Notes under the pieces: model-generated
What the model was told of the DNA's origin: nothing
What the model saw: only the letters and a program-made list of their open reading frames with translations
Databases searched by the model: none
Translations under genes and position numbers: made by a program
Assembly (NCBI GenBank): GCA_934417455.1
Contig: CAKRWK010000040.1
Location: 1 to 8,336, forward strand
From: an uncultured Eubacteriales bacterium
GTDB lineage: Bacteria > Bacillota > Clostridia > Oscillospirales > CAG-272
Direction of reading: 5' to 3'
DNA: 8,336 nucleotides
Part shown: positions 5,227 through 8,336 of the stretch, piece after piece
Position numbering within the stretch: position 1 is the first letter of the stretch
How the letters are laid out: every line of letters starts with the position of its first letter

Positions 5227-5913
5227 TCAGAGCGTCAGCGCTTCGGTTTCTTCTGCACCGGTAAAGATGCGGTACCCCTCGCCCTTGACCACGTCAATCA
5301 GAGCGCGGCCGTATTCCGCGCGGAACAGTTTGTTAATGGCACAGACATGCGTGCGTATGTCGGCAGGGAACGGCCGTTTGGACGGGGCATACAGATGCTT
5401 CACGATTTCCGGCGCGCCGACGCGGGTAGGATATGCGCGGAAAAGGTAACGGATAATCCGCATTCTCGTCGGCTGAACGCGGAGAACCTTGCCGAACACC
5501 GTCAATTTCGGTACGCCGCAGGAAGCGTTCATACCGGCCAGCCGATAGTCGCCGGGAGAGGGAAGGCCATGCGCCGTCGTATACTTGATTATGCGGTAAA
5601 TGCAGTCGGCGGGACTCTCAAACAGGAAGATGTCGTCAAACAGTCCGTCGGCCGACATATCTTCACCTTCGTGCATGTGAACGGAAAAAACGGGAACGGA
5701 CGCCGCATAGGAACGAAGACGCCTCAGATAGTCTGCCGCATCCGGCAGTCGCCCCGCATCGAGAATCAGTACCGCGCGGTAGCGCGTGGAGATTTCGGAG
5801 AGTGCCTCGTGCGCATTGACGGCATACGCAAGCATGCCGGTAAAACGGAACATTTCGGCCAGTTCCTGTCCTCCGCGACCGGTTTTATGAATAATCAGAA
5901 CCAAACGGCTCAC
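5227..5913 (-). CDS. OmpR/PhoB-type winged-helix regulator with degenerate receiver domain
   Basis: 228 residues from the GTG at 5913 (AGGA six bases upstream); a TTG at 5904 with GAGG is also possible. The predicted transcript begins near 5959, which rules out the longer frame from 5958. Residues 1-115 follow the receiver fold: MSRLVLIIHKT as strand 1, AVLILDAGRLPD (48-58) as strand 3 with D52 at the usual phospho-acceptor place, and DDIFLFESP (93-101) near strand 5. The acidic pair after strand 1 is missing (IIHKT) and the conserved strand-5 Lys is absent, so normal phosphorylation is unlikely. Residues about 136-217 are a winged-helix DNA-binding domain: LRVQPTRMRIIRYLFRAYPT, DIRTHVCAINKLF as recognition helix, and LIDVVKGEGYRIF as the wing. 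No histidine kinase gene is adjacent. It has its own promoter, divergent from the dehydrogenase gene, which it might regulate. Confidence 0.85.
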   Translation of the reverse strand: MSRLVLIIHKTGRGGQELAEMFRFTGMLAYAVNAHEALSEISTRYRAVLILDAGRLPDAADYLRRLRSYAASVPVFSVHMHEGEDMSADGLFDDIFLFESPADCIYRIIKYTTAHGLPSPGDYRLAGMNASCGVPKLTVFGKVLRVQPTRMRIIRYLFRAYPTRVGAPEIVKHLYAPSKRPFPADIRTHVCAINKLFRAEYGRALIDVVKGEGYRIFTGAEETEALTL

Positions 5914-5965
5914 CTCGTTTCCTGAAAAGGTCGGTAGAAAGGTATGCAGATCCCTCAATTCTTAT

Positions 5966-5994
5966 ATAATACCATAAAAAGGGAAAATAATCAA
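5966..5994 (-). promoter_or_regulatory. Sigma-A-type promoter of the winged-helix regulator
   Basis: On the minus strand, TTGATT (5994-5989), 17 bp, then TATTAT (5971-5966). The start would be near 5959, with a leader of about 45 bases to the GTG at 5913. Its -35 box is only 8 bp from the -35 box of the divergent promoter. Confidence 0.75.
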
Positions 5995-6002
5995 GTTCTT
6001 TC

Positions 6003-6031
6003 TTGACAGAAACCGAAAAATCGGTTACAAT
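6003..6031 (+). promoter_or_regulatory. Sigma-A promoter of the dehydrogenase gene
   Basis: TTGACA (6003-6008), 17 bp, TACAAT (6026-6031). Eleven of twelve consensus bases are present. Transcription should start near 6038, just before the GGAGG at 6041-6045, so the leader is very short (about 16 bases). The spacer is almost filled by an inverted repeat. Confidence 0.85.
6011..6026. promoter_or_regulatory. Operator-like dyad inside the promoter spacer
   Basis: AACCGA (6011-6016), AAAA, TCGGTT (6021-6026) is a perfect 6-bp dyad lying between the -35 and -10 boxes and overlapping the first base of the -10. A protein bound here would block RNA polymerase, so a repressor site is the simplest reading. 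I recognise no known consensus. The adjacent winged-helix regulator is one candidate, though such proteins more often bind direct repeats. Confidence 0.5.
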
Positions 6032-6053
6032 ATCTGGGACGGAGGAAAACGAC

Positions 6054-6773
6054 ATGAAAACAGTTCTGATAACAGGCGGCACGGGCGGTATCGGCCGTGC
6101 GACGGTACGCGCGTTTGCCGACGCGGGGTATGCCGTTGCCTTTACATATCTCAATGCAGCGGCGTCGGCCGCGACGCTGGCCAAAGAACCCGGGGCTTTG
6201 CCCATCCGTGCGGACAACCGTTCGGAGGCGGATTTATGCGCCGCCGTGCGTCGTGCGACGGAGGAGTTGTCACACATAGATTGCCTTGTCAACAACGCCG
6301 GTATCAGCCGCTTGTCGCTGCTGACGGATGTGTCCCTTGCCGAGTGGAACGAAATGCTGTCGGTACACCTGACCGGCGCGTTTCTGTACGCACGGGAGGT
6401 GCTTCGCACGTCCATGCTTCAAAGACACAGCGGCCGTATTATTCAGGTCGCCTCCATGTGGGGGCTGGTCGGCGCTTCTATGGAAGTTCCGTACTCGGCC
6501 GCCAAAGCGGGTCTCATCGGCTTCACGAAAGCACTGGCCAAAGAGGTCGGACCTTCCGGTATCACGGTCAACGCCGTGGCGCCCGGCGTCATCGACACGG
6601 ACATGAACCGTACGCTCGGTGAACAAACGTTGCGGGAACTTTGCGACGAAACGCCCGTCGGCCGACTCGGCACCCCGGAGGACGTGGCGGCCGCCGTTCT
6701 GTTTCTTGCCGGCGACGGCGGAAAATTCGTCACCGGGGATGTTCTGAACGTCAGCGGCGGATTTGTTATTTAA
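6054..6773 (+). CDS. Short-chain dehydrogenase/reductase, FabG/YmfI type
   Basis: A 239-residue classical NAD(P)H-dependent SDR. TGGTGGIG (8-15) is the Rossmann glycine motif and VNNAG (79-83) stabilises the core. Catalytic S134, Y147 and K151 have the right spacing (YSAAK). The C-terminus ends VSGGFVI. The fourth tetrad position, usually Asn before L-T-G, is H105. Family members include FabG, which reduces 3-oxoacyl-ACP in fatty acid synthesis. The block SMWGLVGASMEV-PYSAAKAG and the TVNAVAPGVIDTDMN segment also resemble clostridial proteins annotated as the EF-P 5-aminopentanone reductase YmfI. With no fatty acid genes nearby I cannot choose between these. The ATG at 6054 has GGAGG eight bases upstream; the open frame extends upstream, but only into the promoter. 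The gene appears to be a single-gene unit, divergent from the regulator. Confidence 0.9.
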   Translation: MKTVLITGGTGGIGRATVRAFADAGYAVAFTYLNAAASAATLAKEPGALPIRADNRSEADLCAAVRRATEELSHIDCLVNNAGISRLSLLTDVSLAEWNEMLSVHLTGAFLYAREVLRTSMLQRHSGRIIQVASMWGLVGASMEVPYSAAKAGLIGFTKALAKEVGPSGITVNAVAPGVIDTDMNRTLGEQTLRELCDETPVGRLGTPEDVAAAVLFLAGDGGKFVTGDVLNVSGGFVI

Positions 6774-6800
6774 TTTACAAATAAAATTGTGCGAAAACCC

Positions 6801-6829
6801 TTGCATTTTTACTTCAGTTTTGTTATAAT
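6801..6829 (+). promoter_or_regulatory. Sigma-A promoter of the SRP RNA
   Basis: TTGCAT (6801-6806), 17 bp, TATAAT (6824-6829), in an AT-rich setting. The predicted start is near 6837, about 26 bases before the mature SRP RNA. Confidence 0.88.
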
Positions 6830-6845
6830 ATAAAAAGACAGCAAT

Positions 6846-7153
6846 TTTCCGCATGTCGGACGGAGCCATACCAGCCGGGGTAGTAGCGGGGCCTTGTACC
6901 TGAAATCCGCTGTAGCAGGGGTTCATTCCCCTTCCGAGGGCTGCGTCTGTGCAGTCTGCACCGTCTGCGTTTGTGTTGAAGAATGGGTCTTGCGCAATCC
7001 GGAACTGTGAACCATGTCAGGTGGGGAACCAAGCAGCATTAAGCAGTCTTCCGGGTGTGCCGCAAGGAAGCCTGTTCGGAGCGAACAGGGCGGTTACCGT
7101 GTGTAGGTGCATGTTCAAAGAAGGGGTGTATGGCTCTTTCCGATGTGCGGAAA
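6846..7153 (+). other. Processing stem around the SRP RNA precursor
   Basis: Bases 6846-6860 pair with 7139-7153 over 15 continuous positions, with two G:U pairs, directly outside the closing helix of the mature RNA. In Bacillus the large SRP RNA is made as a longer precursor and trimmed by RNase III; this stem is a natural substrate for that step. The pairing is visible; the cleavage is inferred. Confidence 0.6.
6863..7136 (+). ncRNA. ffs: Signal recognition particle RNA, large bacterial (Alu-containing) type
   Basis: This RNA forms the SRP with Ffh and targets nascent membrane proteins to the translocon. The ends pair as GAGCCATAC (6863-6871) with GTATGGCTC (7128-7136), giving about 274 bases, right for the large type of spore-forming Bacillota. 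The Ffh-binding hairpin is unmistakable: GTCAGG, then TGG-GGAA-CCA with the tetraloop at 7025-7028, then AGCAGC. The Alu-domain sequence (GGGTAGTAGCGGGG, then CCTTGTACCTGAAATCCGC) is near the 5' end. Helix 8 carries UGG/CCA in place of the usual UCC/GGA, a compensated swap that keeps pairing. It has its own promoter and terminator. Its position directly before dnaX is the same as in Bacillus. Confidence 0.95.
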
Positions 7154-7161
7154 TTTGTTTT

Positions 7162-7207
7162 GGCGTGTATGCGGAAACGGAAGTGTACCGCTTGACACGC
7201 CTTTTTT
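7162..7207 (+). terminator. Intrinsic terminator of the SRP RNA
   Basis: GGCGTGT (7162-7168) pairs with ACACGCC (7195-7201), with GCGG/CCGC pairing inside, followed by six T (7202-7207). It lies 23 bp before the dnaX start. I found no good promoter after it, so dnaX is probably transcribed by partial read-through. Confidence 0.9.
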
Positions 7208-7230
7208 ATTCGTCCGACAGGGAGGGAATT

Positions 7231-8336
7231 ATGCCGACATACCGCGCGCTTTACCGTAAATACCGGCCGGTGGATTTCGATGACGTCTGGGGGCAGAATG
7301 CCGTGACGGACATTCTGAAATACGAAGTGGAGCACAAAAAACTTTCCCATGCCTATCTTTTCTGCGGTTCGCGCGGAACGGGAAAAACCAGTTGTGCCAA
7401 AATTCTTGCCAAGGCCGTCAACTGCCTTCATCCCGTGGGCGGCAACCCGTTTAACCGGTGCGAGGCCTGCCTGTCCGTCGACCGCGGCGTGGCAACGGAT
7501 GTCATAGAAATGGACGCCGCAAGCAACAACGGCGTTGATAATGTGCGCGACCTGAAAGACGAAATCGCTTTCACGCCGGCGAATCTTGCCTACCGTGTGT
7601 ACATCATCGACGAGGTGCACATGATGTCGCAGTCCGCGTTCAACGCGCTTCTTAAAACACTGGAAGAGCCGCCGCCGTATGTTATTTTCATTCTTGCCAC
7701 CACGGAATTTCATAAACTTCCGTCCACCATCGTCTCCCGCTGTCAGCGGTTTGACTTCCGGCGGATACCGACGGATGTCATCATGGGGCGACTCCGCTAT
7801 ATAGCACAAAAAGAGAACATTGCCCTGACGGACGATGCCGCCCGGATGATTGCCCGTTCGGCCGCCGGCGGTATGCGCGACGCCGTCAGTTTGCTTGAAC
7901 TCTGCTCCGGCGCCGGTCGGAATGTGGATGCCGACGTCGTTGCCGAAACGGTCGGCGCGGACGGCCGCGAACTGTCCTATCGTCTGTTAAAATCAATTTC
8001 TGCCTCGGATTATACATCCGTTTTTGAAATTATACGGAATGTTGTTATGAGTGGTGCCGATATTTGCGCTTTCCTTCAGAACCTGACGGACGCGTATCGC
8101 GACATGGCGGTCGCCAAAACGAACAAAGACGCAAAAGATTATCTCGACCTGACGGATGCGGAATATGCGTTCCTTTCCTCGGTGCGGGACGCTTTTTCCA
8201 TGACGAAGATTTTTTATCATACGTCCCTTTTGCAGGACGCGGTGACGAAAATTCAGCGTCTGGGCGGCGCCGGTCGCAGTGTGGCGGAACTCACGCTCAT
8301 GCGCATGTGCGATGAAAAGATGTCCCCCTCGCCCGA
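7231..8336 (+). CDS. dnaX: DNA polymerase III subunit gamma/tau (DnaX), 5' part
   Basis: DnaX is the ATPase core of the clamp loader, which places the beta sliding clamp on primed DNA during replication. 368 codons are present and the frame is open at the window edge; full-length proteins usually run past 500 residues. The start MPTYRALYRKYRPVDFDDVWGQ is typical, with GGAGG five bases upstream of the ATG at 7231. Walker A is GSRGTGKTS (46-54), Walker B is YIIDEVHMM (124-132), and the arginine-finger segment STIVSRCQRF (165-174) follows ILATTEFHKLP. The zinc-binding module normally has four Cys. Here C65, C77 and C80 are present, but the position after NP is F74 (NPFNRCEAC). The AAA+ core covers about 1-180, the lid about 180-245, and the collar domain follows. 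Gene order SRP RNA then dnaX matches Bacillus; recR usually follows beyond the window. Confidence 0.97.
   Translation, partial: MPTYRALYRKYRPVDFDDVWGQNAVTDILKYEVEHKKLSHAYLFCGSRGTGKTSCAKILAKAVNCLHPVGGNPFNRCEACLSVDRGVATDVIEMDAASNNGVDNVRDLKDEIAFTPANLAYRVYIIDEVHMMSQSAFNALLKTLEEPPPYVIFILATTEFHKLPSTIVSRCQRFDFRRIPTDVIMGRLRYIAQKENIALTDDAARMIARSAAGGMRDAVSLLELCSGAGRNVDADVVAETVGADGRELSYRLLKSISASDYTSVFEIIRNVVMSGADICAFLQNLTDAYRDMAVAKTNKDAKDYLDLTDAEYAFLSSVRDAFSMTKIFYHTSLLQDAVTKIQRLGGAGRSVAELTLMRMCDEKMSPSP

Noticed and set aside
5194..5925. Long plus-strand open frame of 243 codons
   Set aside because: It is antisense to the winged-helix regulator, whose protein has clear domain motifs. The plus-strand translation shows no recognisable domain.
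6270..6926. Minus-strand open frame of 218 codons
   Set aside because: It is opposite the dehydrogenase and the start of the SRP RNA, and its translation shows no domain.
7192..7230. TTGACA at 7192-7197 as a dnaX promoter
   Set aside because: No -10 box lies at 16-18 bp, and the hexamer is part of the SRP RNA terminator stem.
7039..7809. Minus-strand open frame of 256 codons
   Set aside because: It lies opposite the SRP RNA and dnaX. Walker motifs and SRP structure fix the plus-strand reading.

Overview
The window looks like chromosomal core DNA from a spore-forming, mid-GC member of the Clostridia (Bacillota). The evidence is an uninterrupted sigma-K gene with a hydrophobic pro-sequence, a MazF close to Bacillus EndoA, a large (Alu-containing) SRP RNA directly upstream of dnaX, GGAGG-type ribosome binding sites, frequent TTG/GTG starts and consensus sigma-A promoters. 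This is inferred from sequence features; no search was run.

Layout. From the left edge to about 5.96 kb every recognised gene is on the minus strand. From 6.05 kb to the end every gene is on the plus strand. The strands diverge at 5966-6031, where two sigma-A promoters lie back to back. Minus side, from the left: (1) a gene of unknown function cut by the window edge; (2) a protein with two C-terminal membrane segments, unknown function; (3) a 126-residue hypothetical protein with its own promoter; (4) uracil-DNA glycosylase; (5) an S1-domain RNA-binding protein; (6) a MazF/EndoA-type RNase toxin without a recognisable antitoxin gene; (7) a two-helix DUF378 membrane protein; (8) sigma-K; (9) a winged-helix regulator with a degenerate receiver domain. 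Plus side: a FabG/YmfI-type short-chain dehydrogenase, the SRP RNA, and the 5' two thirds or so of dnaX.

How it fits together. Most genes are independent housekeeping units: ung for DNA repair, dnaX for the replication clamp loader, SRP RNA for protein targeting, sigK for late mother-cell transcription. mazF and the S1 gene are 81 bp apart with no clear terminator between them and may share a transcript. The SRP RNA ends in a strong terminator only 23 bp before dnaX, so dnaX probably depends partly on read-through. The order SRP RNA then dnaX is the one known from Bacillus.

The most unusual material is non-coding. A perfect TTGACA-17-TATAAT promoter at 1697-1725 points into the 3' end of ung, and about 10 bp later comes a long hairpin with a T-rich tail; this predicts a very short hairpin-only transcript. 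Other non-coding structures are a dyad inside the promoter spacer of the dehydrogenase gene, terminator-like hairpins that contain the ribosome binding sites of ung and sigK, nested inverted repeats upstream of mazF, a perfect 16-bp GC-rich palindrome at 998-1031, and a 15-bp helix around the SRP RNA that looks like a processing stem. I found no CRISPR array, transposase, tRNA or rRNA, and nothing that amounts to a clearly new multi-gene system.
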